This document shows positions 17,394-26,099 of a DNA stretch of 57,126 bases, piece by piece (the first letter of the stretch is position 1; every line of letters begins with the position of its first letter). The position numbers were made by a program, and so were the translations under genes. A model generated the notes under the pieces. That model was not told the origin of the DNA. It saw nothing but the letters and a program-made list of their open reading frames with translations, and searched no databases. Origin of the DNA: Marivita sp. XM-24bin2 (lineage in GTDB: Bacteria > Pseudomonadota > Alphaproteobacteria > Rhodobacterales > Rhodobacteraceae); contig QCWH01000026.1 of NCBI GenBank assembly GCA_003149565.1, positions 1 to 57,126 on the forward strand, in the 5' to 3' direction.

Positions 17394-19343
17394 TTACCTC
17401 AGCGCGCCAGCGGCCTTGAGGGCCTCGTATTTCTCTTCATTGAACCACCAGAAATCCAGCACGCCCAATCCAAGCGGTGGCAATTCGTCGGGATGCTCGA
17501 ACAGGTCATAATAGGCGATCCAGTATTCAGGCACATAACCCGCATGGGCGATCACTCGCTCGTAGCGCAAGGCGCGGTCCAGTGCTGTCATCGCCGTGAC
17601 CTCTTCTTCGCGGGATTCTGCGTTCAGAGCGGCTTCGATAATCGCGTCAACCACCGGGCTGCGGAGCGCCGATGGGTTCCACGACGAAACCTCCGCCGTT
17701 TCCGACCCGAAGAGCTGCTTCAGCCCGGTACCGATGGTCGCGAAGGTTTGGATCCGCGTCTGGATCAGATCATAGTCCTTATCGAGGAACCGTTGCTGAC
17801 CCTGGGCCGAATCCACGGCATTGGCATTCACCTCAATGCCCCAGTCGCGCAAAGTGTTCACATAGGTTTCGATGGTCGCCTTCCGCGTGTCGTCCCATGT
17901 CGACAGCACAAGGAAATCCAGCGACATCTGTTCGCCTGCCTCGTTCACCATCCGGCCACGATCGTCAACGGTCCAGCCTTCCTCGGCCAGCATACGCAGC
18001 GCCTTGCGCTTGTTGCGGCGATCCACGGGGGTGTCCTTGTTGGACGTGTGCGGCATCACCACAGGCTCGGTCAGCATATCTGGCGGCACCACATCGCCCA
18101 GGCTTTCAAGAAACGCCAATTCAGCCCCTTCCGGCACACCTTCGGCTTCCCATTCCTGGCCTTCCGCAAAGGAATTGCGCTGGGTGGTCAGGTCAAACTC
18201 CAGCGACTCTCGGGTCCACTCAAAATTAAACGCCAGCGACAGCGCGTGCCGTACGTTGCGGTTATCCACCGGAGATCGCAGCGTATTGAAAATAATTCCG
18301 GAATTCACCGGCGCGGTCTGGTCCGGCACGGATTTGCGCACCACATGCCCATCTTCCAGCGCCGGGAATTCGTAACCCGTCGCCCAGCGTTTGCTCGATC
18401 CTTCAGAGCGGAACGTGTACTCGCCCGCCTTGAACGCTTCGAATTCGGCGGTCGCATCGGCGAAATATTCGATCCGGATGCGGTCAAAGTTGTGCCGACC
18501 GACGTTCACCGGATGATCCCAGCCCCAGTAGTTCGGGTTTCGCTCGTAGACAACATAGCGATTGAACTCATAATCGCCCACCTGGTACGGACCCGATCCC
18601 ATTGGCGACAGAACCGAAGGCTCGTCCAGCCGTTCCCCGGTTTCCTTGTACCACTCCTCGGACAAAACGATCATCCCGCCCACCTGGCTGATCAGCGACC
18701 GGCGCGAAATGCCGTCGACGAACTTGTAGCGCAGCGTGTAGTCGTCGATAACCTCGACGCCTTCGATCCGCTCACTCACCGAACGCGAGAACGACCGGAT
18801 GCCCTGTTCGATGAACAGGTTGAAGGTAAAGGCCGCGTCCTGTGCACGCAGAGGTGCTCCATTGCGGAACACCACGTCATCTCGCAAGTGGAAAACGCAC
18901 CACTCTTTTGACTTCGGATATTCGATCTCACGCGCGATCAGACAGTACTGATCGGTCAGCGAATCTGCCGGAACCGGCGTGCCGAATGTGGCACCCGCCA
19001 GCAGGGATTCCCCGACAACATCCGAATTGGTCTGCGGGTTTCCCCGCCAGGCCCAGCGGTTGAACCCGTCAAAAGTCCCCCGGGCGCTCAAAACAATCTC
19101 ACCACCTTTGGGCGCATCCGGATTGACGTAATTGAAGTGCGAGAAGTCCGGCGGATAGATCAGATCGCCGAAATAGGAATACCCATGCGCCCGGATGATC
19201 TCGTCTTCGCCGCCGTGGCTTGCGGCAAAGGCCATCGACCCAGAGGCACCTGCACCCGCCGCGAACGCAGTTCCGCCCAGCAACTGGAGCGTTTGGCGAC
19301 GATTCAAGTCTGCAAAGGAAGGACGGCCGGGATTAAAGGGCAT
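17394..19343 (-). CDS. yejA: Periplasmic oligopeptide-binding protein YejA (Tat signal)
   Basis: This is the substrate-binding subunit of YejABEF. With ATG 19343 it has 649 residues. A GGAG 8 bases upstream supports this start over the longer frame. The N-terminus has a twin-arginine signal ([11 protein letters not shown] then an Ala/Gly-rich stretch and AFAAS), so it is probably exported folded by Tat. The mature part matches the SBP family 5 fold, with [18 protein letters not shown]-type YejA sequence and the [15 protein letters not shown] block. A candidate promoter lies at 19389-19417. Confidence 0.93.
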   Translation of the reverse strand: MPFNPGRPSFADLNRRQTLQLLGGTAFAAGAGASGSMAFAASHGGEDEIIRAHGYSYFGDLIYPPDFSHFNYVNPDAPKGGEIVLSARGTFDGFNRWAWRGNPQTNSDVVGESLLAGATFGTPVPADSLTDQYCLIAREIEYPKSKEWCVFHLRDDVVFRNGAPLRAQDAAFTFNLFIEQGIRSFSRSVSERIEGVEVIDDYTLRYKFVDGISRRSLISQVGGMIVLSEEWYKETGERLDEPSVLSPMGSGPYQVGDYEFNRYVVYERNPNYWGWDHPVNVGRHNFDRIRIEYFADATAEFEAFKAGEYTFRSEGSSKRWATGYEFPALEDGHVVRKSVPDQTAPVNSGIIFNTLRSPVDNRNVRHALSLAFNFEWTRESLEFDLTTQRNSFAEGQEWEAEGVPEGAELAFLESLGDVVPPDMLTEPVVMPHTSNKDTPVDRRNKRKALRMLAEEGWTVDDRGRMVNEAGEQMSLDFLVLSTWDDTRKATIETYVNTLRDWGIEVNANAVDSAQGQQRFLDKDYDLIQTRIQTFATIGTGLKQLFGSETAEVSSWNPSALRSPVVDAIIEAALNAESREEEVTAMTALDRALRYERVIAHAGYVPEYWIAYYDLFEHPDELPPLGLGVLDFWWFNEEKYEALKAAGALR

Positions 19344-19388
19344 GTTCAAGTCTCCGTAGCTTGCTCGTGCGGTTACACCTTTATGTAA

Positions 19389-19417
19389 GCTAAAGAACGA
19401 ATTTGCCCACATTCAAG
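19389..19417 (-). promoter_or_regulatory. Candidate yejA promoter
   Basis: On the minus strand CTTGAA (19412-19417) is followed after 17 bases by TTTAGC (19389-19394). Transcription would start near 19382, giving a 39-base leader before the yejA ATG. The -10 is weak, but spacing and position fit, and the upstream cycM terminator makes a separate promoter necessary. Confidence 0.4.
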
Positions 19418-19467
19418 GCGAGAATGCGTGAGTTGCGGGCAAATGCCGAGGGAAAAACGCGATTGTG

Positions 19468-19502
19468 AAAAAGAAAAAGCCGCCGCCCGGTTGGGCAGCG
19501 GC
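19468..19502 (-). terminator. Rho-independent terminator of the cytochrome c gene
   Basis: Reading the minus strand, a 10-base GC-rich stem (19493-19502 with 19479-19488, one mismatch) with a 4-base loop is followed at once by TTTTTCTTTTTC. It lies 26 bases beyond the cytochrome stop codon and is the clearest intrinsic terminator in the window. Confidence 0.9.
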
Positions 19503-19528
19503 TGCATCAGTCCGACGTGAGCGTCTGA

Positions 19529-20044
19529 TTATTCAGAGAAGGTCGCGAGATACGCGATCAAGTTCTGACGGTCTTCGGATTTGTTCAATCCTGCAAAGCC
19601 CATCGACGTTCCCGGTGCCCAGCCGCGCGGATTTTCGAGGAAGTTGTACAGGTTCTCTGGCGTCCAAACATCAGCAACTTCACTCAGAGCACCAGAGTAG
19701 TTGAAATCTTCGACAGAACCAACTTCACGGCCAACCACGTTGTAGAGGTAAGGACCAGCGGCGTTCTCACCAGCTTCCAGCTTGTGGCAGGCACGGCACT
19801 TGCCGAACACGCGCTCACCTTTGTCCGCATCAGCAGTTTCGATCATGGTGTCGAAGTTGACTTCCGAGACCTCTTCTTCGGTCGCTTCCTCTTCATTGGT
19901 CTCGATCACGTAGACTGCAACCTCCTCACCGTGAGCGCCGCCCACGTGATAAAGCGTCTCGGCTGCCCATTTGCCCAGAAGGAAGATCAGAAGCGCGCCA
20001 CAAAAGCTGCCGACGATCTTTGTGAAGGTCATTGTATCGAACAT
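19529..20044 (-). CDS. cycM: Membrane-anchored cytochrome c (CycM / cy type)
   Basis: This 171-residue protein carries electrons on the periplasmic face of the inner membrane, probably between the bc1 complex and terminal oxidase. An uncleaved N-terminal helix (about residues 9-28) is followed by an acidic linker (ETNEEEATEEEVSE). A class I cytochrome c domain then follows, with haem motif CRACH (83-87) and axial Met148 in GTSMGF. GPYLYNVVGREVG is typical of this group. It is transcribed alone and ends at a strong terminator. Confidence 0.92.
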   Translation of the reverse strand: MFDTMTFTKIVGSFCGALLIFLLGKWAAETLYHVGGAHGEEVAVYVIETNEEEATEEEVSEVNFDTMIETADADKGERVFGKCRACHKLEAGENAAGPYLYNVVGREVGSVEDFNYSGALSEVADVWTPENLYNFLENPRGWAPGTSMGFAGLNKSEDRQNLIAYLATFSE

Positions 20045-20167
20045 TGTGTGCGTACCCGTCCGCTAGTGTTTCGTGCGTATCGCGCGGGTATCTATTGCTT
20101 CCCCTTGACCAAGGCAAGGTGTAGAAGCCGCGACCAAACGCCCGCAGGGCCAATTGTCGGAGTCCGC

Positions 20168-21001
20168 ATGACCAACGCCATTGCCTTTCAGGGCGAACTC
20201 GGAGCTTATTCGCACGAGGCCTGCCAGTACAAACGCCCGGACATGCAACCCTTGCCCTGCCGCACGTTTGAGGACGTGATCTCGGCAGTTCAGAGCGGTG
20301 AGGCGCATCTGGCTATGCTGCCGGTCGAGAACACGATCTATGGCCGCGTGGCCGACATCCACCGCCTGTTGCCGAAAAGCGGGCTCAAGATTATCGATGA
20401 GGCCTTTGTCCGCGTTCACATCAACCTGCTTGGCGTTCCGGGCGCGAAACTCGAAGACGTGAAAGAGGCGCACTCGCATGTCGTTCTGTTGCCCCAATGT
20501 GCGGCCTTTCTGGCGGAGCATGGAATCAGAGGCCGGGTGAATGCCGATAACGCCCGCGCTGCGCGGGAAATCTCGGAACGCGGTGAGAAACATGCTGCTG
20601 CTCTGGCCAGCGAACTGGCGGGAGAGATCTACGGCCTGAACGTATTGGCCCGACATATCGAAGACACCGACAGCAACACGACCCGCTTCCTGCTTATGTC
20701 CCGCGAAGGCGACGACACACGTCGTGGCGATCACGGAATGATGACCACTTTCGTCTTTCAGGTCCGCAACATCCCCGCTGCGCTTTACAAGGCGATGGGT
20801 GGCTTTGCGACCAATGGCGTGAACATGACAAAGCTCGAAAGCTACATGGTGGATGGCTCATTCACAGCCACCCAGTTCTACGCTGATATCGAAGGCCATC
20901 CCGACGACCCCGATGTGGCCCTCGCGCTGGAAGAGCTCGACTACTTCACCGACATGCTGAACATCCTCGGCACCTATCCCCGCGATCCGCGCAGGGATTG
21001 A
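20168..21001 (+). CDS. pheA: Prephenate dehydratase
   Basis: This enzyme converts prephenate to phenylpyruvate in phenylalanine synthesis. The 277-residue protein is monofunctional, without a chorismate mutase domain. AFQGELGAYSHEA starts the catalytic domain, NTTRFLLMS holds the conserved TRF motif (about 175-183), and an ACT domain follows (FATNGVNMTKLESYMVDGSFTATQFYADIEGH). The usual ESRP of the ACT domain is ESYM here, which may alter phenylalanine feedback. A much longer open frame begins inside the cytochrome gene; ATG 20168 is chosen from homologue length. It converges with the DMT transporter. Confidence 0.95.
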   Translation: MTNAIAFQGELGAYSHEACQYKRPDMQPLPCRTFEDVISAVQSGEAHLAMLPVENTIYGRVADIHRLLPKSGLKIIDEAFVRVHINLLGVPGAKLEDVKEAHSHVVLLPQCAAFLAEHGIRGRVNADNARAAREISERGEKHAAALASELAGEIYGLNVLARHIEDTDSNTTRFLLMSREGDDTRRGDHGMMTTFVFQVRNIPAALYKAMGGFATNGVNMTKLESYMVDGSFTATQFYADIEGHPDDPDVALALEELDYFTDMLNILGTYPRDPRRD

Positions 21002-21021
21002 GTGACGCGACAGGGACCGTG

Positions 21022-21879
21022 TCACACAGCCGTGGCGCGGGTTTCCCGGTGCCAGACGTAAAGGCCCGCCCCAGCGATCACCAAACTGCCGACAACCGTC
21101 CAGAAGTCTGGAAACTCTGCGAAAAAGACGATACCCCAAAAGGCCGCAAAGGCGAGCCCTGTATAAGAGTAGGGTGCCAGCATCGCCGCTTCACCTTTCG
21201 AGAACGCTTGTATCAGGGCCAACTGGCCCGTGGTGCCGGCCATCGCGACAATGACCATCAGCCCGACATCCGACGCATTCGGGCTGTGCCATTGAAACGG
21301 TACAAGAATGCTCAGCAAAATCGTGCCCACGAACCCGGTGTAGAACAGCGATGTCCAGACATCCTCATCCGCACCGACACGGCGTGTCAGTAGGGCATAG
21401 GCCGAATAACAGACGGCCGCGCCTAAAGGGAACAAAGCGGCGGCGCTGAACACATCGGTGCCGGGCCGAATGATGATCAAAGCGCCGATCATCGCGGCGA
21501 CGATCCCGGCAATCCTGCGGACGCCTAGCTTTTCACCCAGAAATAGCGCGGCACCCAGAGTAATCAGCATCGGATTCGTCGACATCAAAGCTGCGGCATC
21601 GGACAGTGGAATCAAGCTCAGCCCGGTAAAGAAACAGGCTGTCGCACTCATCAGTAGAAGCGAGCGCAGGAATTGCAACTTAGGATACTTCGTGCGCACG
21701 ACGGTTCTCAACCTCGGCAGAACGAGCACAAACACCAAAAGCATCTGCCCCGCATATCGCGCCCACAAGGCTGGCAACACGCCCACATTCGGGGCTAAGG
21801 CCTTGACCGTCGCGTCCATGATCGAAAAGCAGAAGATTGCTGCGATCATCAGAAGGATGGCACGGTTCTGTTCTGTCAT
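21022..21879 (-). CDS. DMT-superfamily (EamA) transporter
   Basis: This 285-residue integral membrane protein has ten hydrophobic segments arranged as two EamA repeats. Each repeat ends in a characteristic stretch: LGAALFLGEKLGVRRIAGIVAAMIGALIIIRPG, and FWGIVFFAEFPDFWTVVGSLVIAGAGLYVW. Such proteins export amino acids, nucleosides or other small metabolites; the substrate cannot be read from sequence. ATG 21879 (MTEQN) is preferred over TTG 21891. It is transcribed away from the dyad cluster at 22030-22135. Confidence 0.85.
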   Translation of the reverse strand: MTEQNRAILLMIAAIFCFSIMDATVKALAPNVGVLPALWARYAGQMLLVFVLVLPRLRTVVRTKYPKLQFLRSLLLMSATACFFTGLSLIPLSDAAALMSTNPMLITLGAALFLGEKLGVRRIAGIVAAMIGALIIIRPGTDVFSAAALFPLGAAVCYSAYALLTRRVGADEDVWTSLFYTGFVGTILLSILVPFQWHSPNASDVGLMVIVAMAGTTGQLALIQAFSKGEAAMLAPYSYTGLAFAAFWGIVFFAEFPDFWTVVGSLVIAGAGLYVWHRETRATAV

Positions 21880-22029
21880 GCTGCGCTTCAACTTGAACCG
21901 ATGCGAAGCATGTCACACTGCGCCAATTCGGGTTTCGGGATACCCTCTCGACTAGCACAAACGCGGGGACACACAAGCGCTGCACGCGAACAGGCGCTGT
22001 GCAGGCCTGCCGTCTACCACTCCTTAACT

Positions 22030-22135
22030 CTTTGCAAACTCTAACGCGTCATTAACCGAGTTTGCAAAGTTAGGTCCGCTTCGGACCCAATGTTTCGCGC
22101 GCGAAACATTTTCGGGGTGGGGGCGTGCTGGCACG
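22030..22135. repeat. Cluster of four consecutive dyad-symmetric elements
   Basis: Four inverted repeats follow each other with almost no gap: 12-base arms CTTTGCAAACTC (22030-22041) and GAGTTTGCAAAG (22058-22069); GGTCCG-CTT-CGGACC (22073-22087); a perfect 22-base palindrome (22089-22110) with TGTTTC/GAAACA arms around a CGCGCG centre; and CGTGC-TG-GCACG (22124-22135). The cluster lies beyond the ogt stop (minus strand) and upstream of the DMT transporter. No T-run follows on either strand, so these are not classical terminators. No gene is seen in the surrounding 264-base gap. Confidence 0.85.
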
Positions 22136-22143
22136 TACCACCC

Positions 22144-22602
22144 TCAGATCAACAACCCTGCCGCGCCCTCGTGGCGCAGCAGCCAAACCTTCGTTTCGAT
22201 TCCACCATCGCCGGAATACCCACCAAGACCTTTGGCCCCCAGCACCCGCTGGCACGGAATGAGAATCGGGATCGGATTGCCCCCACACGCCTGTCCAATC
22301 GCCTGCGCCGGAACACCCAGCTGCGCCGCCAGATCGCCATAGGTCCGCGTCTGGCCAAAGGGGATCGCCGACATGGCCGCGCATACACCGCGCTGAAACT
22401 CCGAACAGGTCAGCCGGATCGGCACCGTGAAATCCTGTCGTTTCTCTGCGAAATACTCTGCAAGCTGATCTGCGGCCTGTTCAAGAACTGGCGTCCCGTC
22501 CCGCCGTCCATCACGCCATTCAAGCGCTATAATCCCAACCGCATCCGCGATCAGCGTCAGTGGCCCCAGCGGCGAGGCAACCGACTGTTCGAACCGGCTC
22601 AT
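22144..22602 (-). CDS. ogt: Methylated-DNA-[protein]-cysteine S-methyltransferase with PCQRV motif
   Basis: This suicide repair protein takes alkyl groups from O6-alkylguanine in DNA. The 152-residue protein has the helix-turn-helix part FQRGVCAAMSAIPFGQTRTYGDLA and the acceptor Cys117. The active site reads IPCQRV instead of the usual PCHRV, so the His that activates the cysteine is Gln118 (codon cag, clear in the sequence). The downstream GGIETK motif is kept. Activity may be lower or may use another base. The ATG overlaps the stop of the DUF3253 gene by 4 bases, at the end of an ileS operon. Confidence 0.88.
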   Translation of the reverse strand: MSRFEQSVASPLGPLTLIADAVGIIALEWRDGRRDGTPVLEQAADQLAEYFAEKRQDFTVPIRLTCSEFQRGVCAAMSAIPFGQTRTYGDLAAQLGVPAQAIGQACGGNPIPILIPCQRVLGAKGLGGYSGDGGIETKVWLLRHEGAAGLLI

Positions 22603-22835
22603 CCCGGCAACCCCAACCGGATCGGTCCCTTGGCTGTGACTGGATCGACCGACGCGCCCTTCTGCGTTGCCACTAGATCAAGCTGCGCCGCCACGCGCCG
22701 GACCTCTGGCATCAAGGGACGCCAATCGTCGGATAGCCGCCGCGCGGCCTCGGAAGGGCAAAAGGTTTTCCCGACCCCACGCTGATGCGCGAGGTCGAGC
22801 AGAACGTCCGCGATGGCGTTATCCGAGGGCGTCAT
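22599..22835 (-). CDS. DUF3253 family protein
   Basis: This 78-residue protein matches DUF3253: a small helical domain with RGVGKTFCPSEAARRLSDDWRPLMPEVRRVAAQL, then TQKGASVDP and GPIRL. The fold resembles a winged helix; function is unknown, though its coupling to ogt hints at DNA or alkylation-damage context. The start ATG (22835) lies inside the last codons of ileS in another frame, a 17-base overlap. The stop overlaps the ogt start as ATGA. A longer upstream frame is ignored because it only mirrors ileS. Confidence 0.85.
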   Translation of the reverse strand: MTPSDNAIADVLLDLAHQRGVGKTFCPSEAARRLSDDWRPLMPEVRRVAAQLDLVATQKGASVDPVTAKGPIRLGLPG

Positions 22836-25833
22836 TGCACCGCTGGCAGGTGCCCGGGTGCTGGTGCGTGCCGACATCCGGCAAGATCTTCCAGCAGCGC
22901 TGGCACTTCTCGCCCTCGGCTTTCTCAAAGACCACGCCAACCCCCGCCACTTCGGGTAGGCGGAACGCCTCCGCCGGGGCCGGGTCGCCGGTCAGGTTGA
23001 TCGCAGAGGTGATGCAGATGTCATCAAAGTTGACGGATTTCAGCGCCTCGAGCATTTCGGCGTCTTCGATATGCACCACCGGTGCCGCTTCAAGCGAGGC
23101 GCCGATCACCTTGTCTGTCCGCTGGACCTCCAAGGCGGCAGTCACCGCACGGCGGGCGCGGCGCACCTTGGCCCATTTCGCAGCAAGCGCGTCGTCTTTC
23201 CAAGCGGCAGGCGTTTCCGGGATGTCCTGCAAATGCACAGACGAGTCGTCGCCGGGGAAGCGGTCGAGCCAGACGTCTTCCATCGTGAACACCAGCACCG
23301 GGGCAAGCCATGTGGTCAGGCGGTGGAACAGAATGTCCATCACCGTCCGCGCGGCCCGGCGGCGTTGCGTGTCGCCGTCGCAGTACAACGCGTCCTTGCG
23401 GATGTCGAAGTAGAACGCGGACAGTTCAACGGTGCAGAAGTTGAACAACTGCTGGAACACGCCCTGGAAGTCATAGGCGTCGTAGCCTGTGCGCACGACC
23501 TCATCCAGCTCCGCCAGGCGGTGCAGAACGTAGCGCTCAAGCTCTGGCATATCCGCAGGCTCGACCCGGTCCGACTCCTCGAAATGCGACAGCGCGCCAA
23601 GCATGTACCGCATGGTGTTGCGCAGGCGGCGGTAGCTGTCGGCGACTCCTTTGAGGATCTCCGGCCCGATGCGCAGATCGGCGGTGTAATCGGCTTGGGC
23701 CACCCAGAGGCGCAGGATGTCTGCGCCGTACTGCTTGGTCACGTCCTCGGGGGCCACGGTGTTGCCCAGCGACTTGGACATCTTGTTGCCCTTCTCGTCG
23801 AGCGTGAAGCCGTGGGTCAGAACGCCGCGATAGGGCGCGCGGCCCCGTGTGCCGCAGGATTGCAGCATCGACGAATGGAACCACCCGCGATGCTGGTCGG
23901 TGCCTTCGAGATAGAGATCGGCGAGGCCATCCTCTGACCCGTCCTCGCGGTCACCCAGAACGAAAGCGTGGGTGGAGCCGGAATCGAACCAGACATCCAG
24001 AATGTCGAAGACCTGTTCCCATTCGTTGGGATCATAGTCATTGCCAAGGAACCGCTCCTTCGCGCCGGGCTTGTACCACGCATCCGCGCCTTCGGCCTCG
24101 AACGCTTCAAGGATGCGGGCGTTGACGGTTTTGTCGCGCAACAAGAAGTCGGCGTCGGTCGGCAACGCGTCTTTCTTGACGAAACAGGTGAGCGGCACAC
24201 CCCATGCGCGTTGGCGCGACAGAACCCAGTCGGGGCGTGCTTCGATCATCGAATACAGCCGGTTGCGTCCGGTCTGTGGAGTCCATTTTACCAGTTGGTC
24301 AATACTGGTGAGGGCGCGTTCGCGGATCGTCTTGCCGTAGTCGTCCTGACCGTCGCCAACTTCGCGGTCGATGGCGGCGAACCACTGCGGCGTGTTGCGG
24401 TAGATCACCGGGGCCTTGGAGCGCCACGAGTGCGGATAGCTGTGGGTCATCCGCCCCCGCGCCAGCAGGCCTCCCACTTCGACCAGCTTGTCGATCACGG
24501 CAGTGTTGGCCTTGCCTTCCTTGCCCTTGTGATCAAGCACGCGCAGACCCGCGAAGAACGGCACATGCGGCAGGAATTCGGATTCCTCACCCACGTTATG
24601 GGTCATCCGGTCCATCCAGCCGCGCGCGACGAAGGCGTCGTAGTCTTCCTGACCGTGGCTCGGCGCGGTGTGCACAAAGCCGGTCCCGGCGTCGTCGGTC
24701 ACATGATCGCCGTCGATCATCGGCACATCGTAATCCCAAAACCCGTCCGCGCCCTCGGCTCCGCGCAGCGGGTGGGCGAGCGTCATTGCGGCCAGTTGAT
24801 GCTGCGTGACGTCGCCAAGACGGCGCCACATGGTCTCGTCCAGCCGCGCCTTGCTCAGCACGTCTTCAGCCAGCGCGTCGGCCAGCACGTAGCGGTCCCC
24901 GATGCGCGCCCAGCATTCCTCGGGGCGACCGGTCACTTCGTACAGCCCGTAGGAGATGTCCGGGTTGTAGGCCACGGCCTTGTTCGACGGGATGGTCCAG
25001 GGCGTGGTTGTCCAGATCACCACCTTGGCGCCTTCCAGGCGCGACGCAGCGCTGAGCTTGGCCTCGGCGGCCGCTTCGCGGACCCCGTCCATTTCCTCTT
25101 CCTCGGCCCATTCCGCGTCGGGCAGATCGAAAGAAACGACCCGGAACGGCACCCAGATCGTGTGGCTCTTGTGGTCGTGATACTCGATCTCGGCCTCGGC
25201 CAGCGCGGTCTTTTCCACAGGGGACCACATCACGGGTTTGGACCCCTGATAAAGCGTCCCGTTCATCAGAAATTTCTGGAACTCCTCCGCGATGATCCGT
25301 TCGGCGCGGTAATCCATCGTCAGGTAGGGTTTGTCCCAAGTGCCGGTCACGCCGAGGCGCTTGAACTCGTCGCGCTGGATGTCGATCCAGCCTTCGGCGA
25401 ATTCGCGGCACTCCTGCCGGAACTCGACGACATCGACCTTGTCCTTGTCGAGCCCCTTGGCGCGGTACTTTTCCTCGATCTTCCATTCGATAGGCAGGCC
25501 GTGGCAGTCCCAGCCGGGGATATACCGCGCGTCGCGGCCCATCATCTGCTGGCTGCGGACAACCATGTCCTTGAGGATCTTGTTCAGCGCGTGGCCGATA
25601 TGGAGGTGGCCGTTTGCGTAAGGGGGGCCGTCGTGGAGGGTAAAGGGCTTGCGAGCTTGTCCATTTTCGCCCTCCCTGGCGAGGGCGGCCTTCTCGCGCA
25701 GGCGGTCGTAGATGCCCATTTTCGACCATTTCTCGAGCCATGCGGGTTCGCGGTTCGGCAGGCCCGCGCGCATCGGGAAATCGGTCTTGGGAAGGTTCAG
25801 CGTGTCTTTGTATTCAGGTGTGTCGGCGCACAT
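22819..25833 (-). CDS. ileS: Isoleucyl-tRNA synthetase
   Basis: IleS charges tRNA-Ile and proofreads valine. The 1004-residue protein has the HIGH motif as HLHIGH (residues 76-81), the editing CP1 domain in the middle (containing GTGFVHTAPSHGQEDY), KMSKS around residue 680, and a C-terminal zinc finger made of CQRCW and CQRCN. Length suits the bacterial type I enzyme. Upstream lies a 139-base leader holding a small isoleucine-rich ORF, suggesting attenuation by charged tRNA-Ile. DUF3253 and ogt follow with overlaps. Confidence 0.98.
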   Translation of the reverse strand: MCADTPEYKDTLNLPKTDFPMRAGLPNREPAWLEKWSKMGIYDRLREKAALAREGENGQARKPFTLHDGPPYANGHLHIGHALNKILKDMVVRSQQMMGRDARYIPGWDCHGLPIEWKIEEKYRAKGLDKDKVDVVEFRQECREFAEGWIDIQRDEFKRLGVTGTWDKPYLTMDYRAERIIAEEFQKFLMNGTLYQGSKPVMWSPVEKTALAEAEIEYHDHKSHTIWVPFRVVSFDLPDAEWAEEEEMDGVREAAAEAKLSAASRLEGAKVVIWTTTPWTIPSNKAVAYNPDISYGLYEVTGRPEECWARIGDRYVLADALAEDVLSKARLDETMWRRLGDVTQHQLAAMTLAHPLRGAEGADGFWDYDVPMIDGDHVTDDAGTGFVHTAPSHGQEDYDAFVARGWMDRMTHNVGEESEFLPHVPFFAGLRVLDHKGKEGKANTAVIDKLVEVGGLLARGRMTHSYPHSWRSKAPVIYRNTPQWFAAIDREVGDGQDDYGKTIRERALTSIDQLVKWTPQTGRNRLYSMIEARPDWVLSRQRAWGVPLTCFVKKDALPTDADFLLRDKTVNARILEAFEAEGADAWYKPGAKERFLGNDYDPNEWEQVFDILDVWFDSGSTHAFVLGDREDGSEDGLADLYLEGTDQHRGWFHSSMLQSCGTRGRAPYRGVLTHGFTLDEKGNKMSKSLGNTVAPEDVTKQYGADILRLWVAQADYTADLRIGPEILKGVADSYRRLRNTMRYMLGALSHFEESDRVEPADMPELERYVLHRLAELDEVVRTGYDAYDFQGVFQQLFNFCTVELSAFYFDIRKDALYCDGDTQRRRAARTVMDILFHRLTTWLAPVLVFTMEDVWLDRFPGDDSSVHLQDIPETPAAWKDDALAAKWAKVRRARRAVTAALEVQRTDKVIGASLEAAPVVHIEDAEMLEALKSVNFDDICITSAINLTGDPAPAEAFRLPEVAGVGVVFEKAEGEKCQRCWKILPDVGTHQHPGTCQRCNDALG

Positions 25834-25902
25834 GTGGAGCGTCCTCGGGTGTTCGGATCAATGATGTTTGAGAGGATCGGCGCGGTCGTCCATACGCCTT
25901 GT

Positions 25903-25932
25903 CCCGGCGGCTCGTGGTGTCAGAGCGCCGGG
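25903..25932 (-). promoter_or_regulatory. GC-rich hairpin in the ileS leader
   Basis: On the minus strand CCCGGCG-CTC pairs with GAG-C-CGCCGGG (one bulged base, 9-base loop). It covers the last codons and stop of the small leader ORF, so a ribosome at the stop would melt it and a ribosome stalled on the Ile codons would not. No T-run follows, so it is not an obvious intrinsic terminator. Confidence 0.5.
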
Positions 25933-25970
25933 CATGTAATTCGAATGATGATCGCGATCAGCTGCGTCAT
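25920..25970 (-). CDS. Putative ileS leader peptide rich in isoleucine
   Basis: A 17-codon frame encodes MTQLIAIIIRITCPAL. Five of seven consecutive codons (positions 5-11) are Ile (ATC, ATC, ATC, ATT, ATT). It lies directly upstream of isoleucyl-tRNA synthetase. The ATG at 25970 is about 2 bases from the predicted transcription start, so translation may be leaderless; no Shine-Dalgarno is visible. The Ile run is exactly what a ribosome-stalling sensor of tRNA-Ile charging would need. Confidence 0.6.
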   Translation of the reverse strand: MTQLIAIIIRITCPAL

Positions 25971-25978
25971 GCGGCGCG

Positions 25979-26007
25979 TTATAGGAGCGACAGGGGCTGA
26001 CGTCCAG
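25979..26007 (-). promoter_or_regulatory. Candidate ileS promoter
   Basis: On the minus strand CTGGAC (26002-26007) is followed after 17 bases by CTATAA (25979-25984), close to the alphaproteobacterial pattern CTTGAC-N17-CTATAT. Transcription would start near 25972, giving a leader of about 139 bases ahead of the ileS ATG and placing the Ile-rich ORF at the very 5' end. Confidence 0.55.
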
Positions 26008-26040
26008 ACGGTGTTTCCCGACTCGGTGGGCCGGGACCAT

Positions 26041-26096
26041 TGGGGGGCCAGCCCCCCAAGCCCCCCGGGCATATTTGGAAAAAGAAGAAAGGAACA
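26041..26096 (+). repeat. Modular intergenic hairpin repeat, copy A
   Basis: TGGGGGGC (26041-26048) and GCCCCCCA (26051-26058) form a hairpin followed by CCCCCCGGG, ATATTTGGAAA and AAGAAGAAAGG. The tail (CCCGGGNTATTTN-GAAA-AAGA) is shared with copies B and C. It lies between the ileS promoter and the stop of the VIT gene, and could act as a terminator for the minus-strand VIT operon. Confidence 0.7.
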
Positions 26097-26099
26097 AGG

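Noticed and set aside
22089-22110. The 22-base palindrome as a parS chromosome-partitioning site
   Set aside because: Its TGTTTC/GAAACA arms match, but the centre is CGCGCG (6 bases) rather than the 4-base ACGT-type centre, so spacing is wrong for ParB.
25834-25972. A T-box riboswitch ahead of ileS
   Set aside because: No specifier loop or T-box sequence is visible, and this class is essentially confined to Gram-positive bacteria; the Ile-rich ORF is a better explanation.
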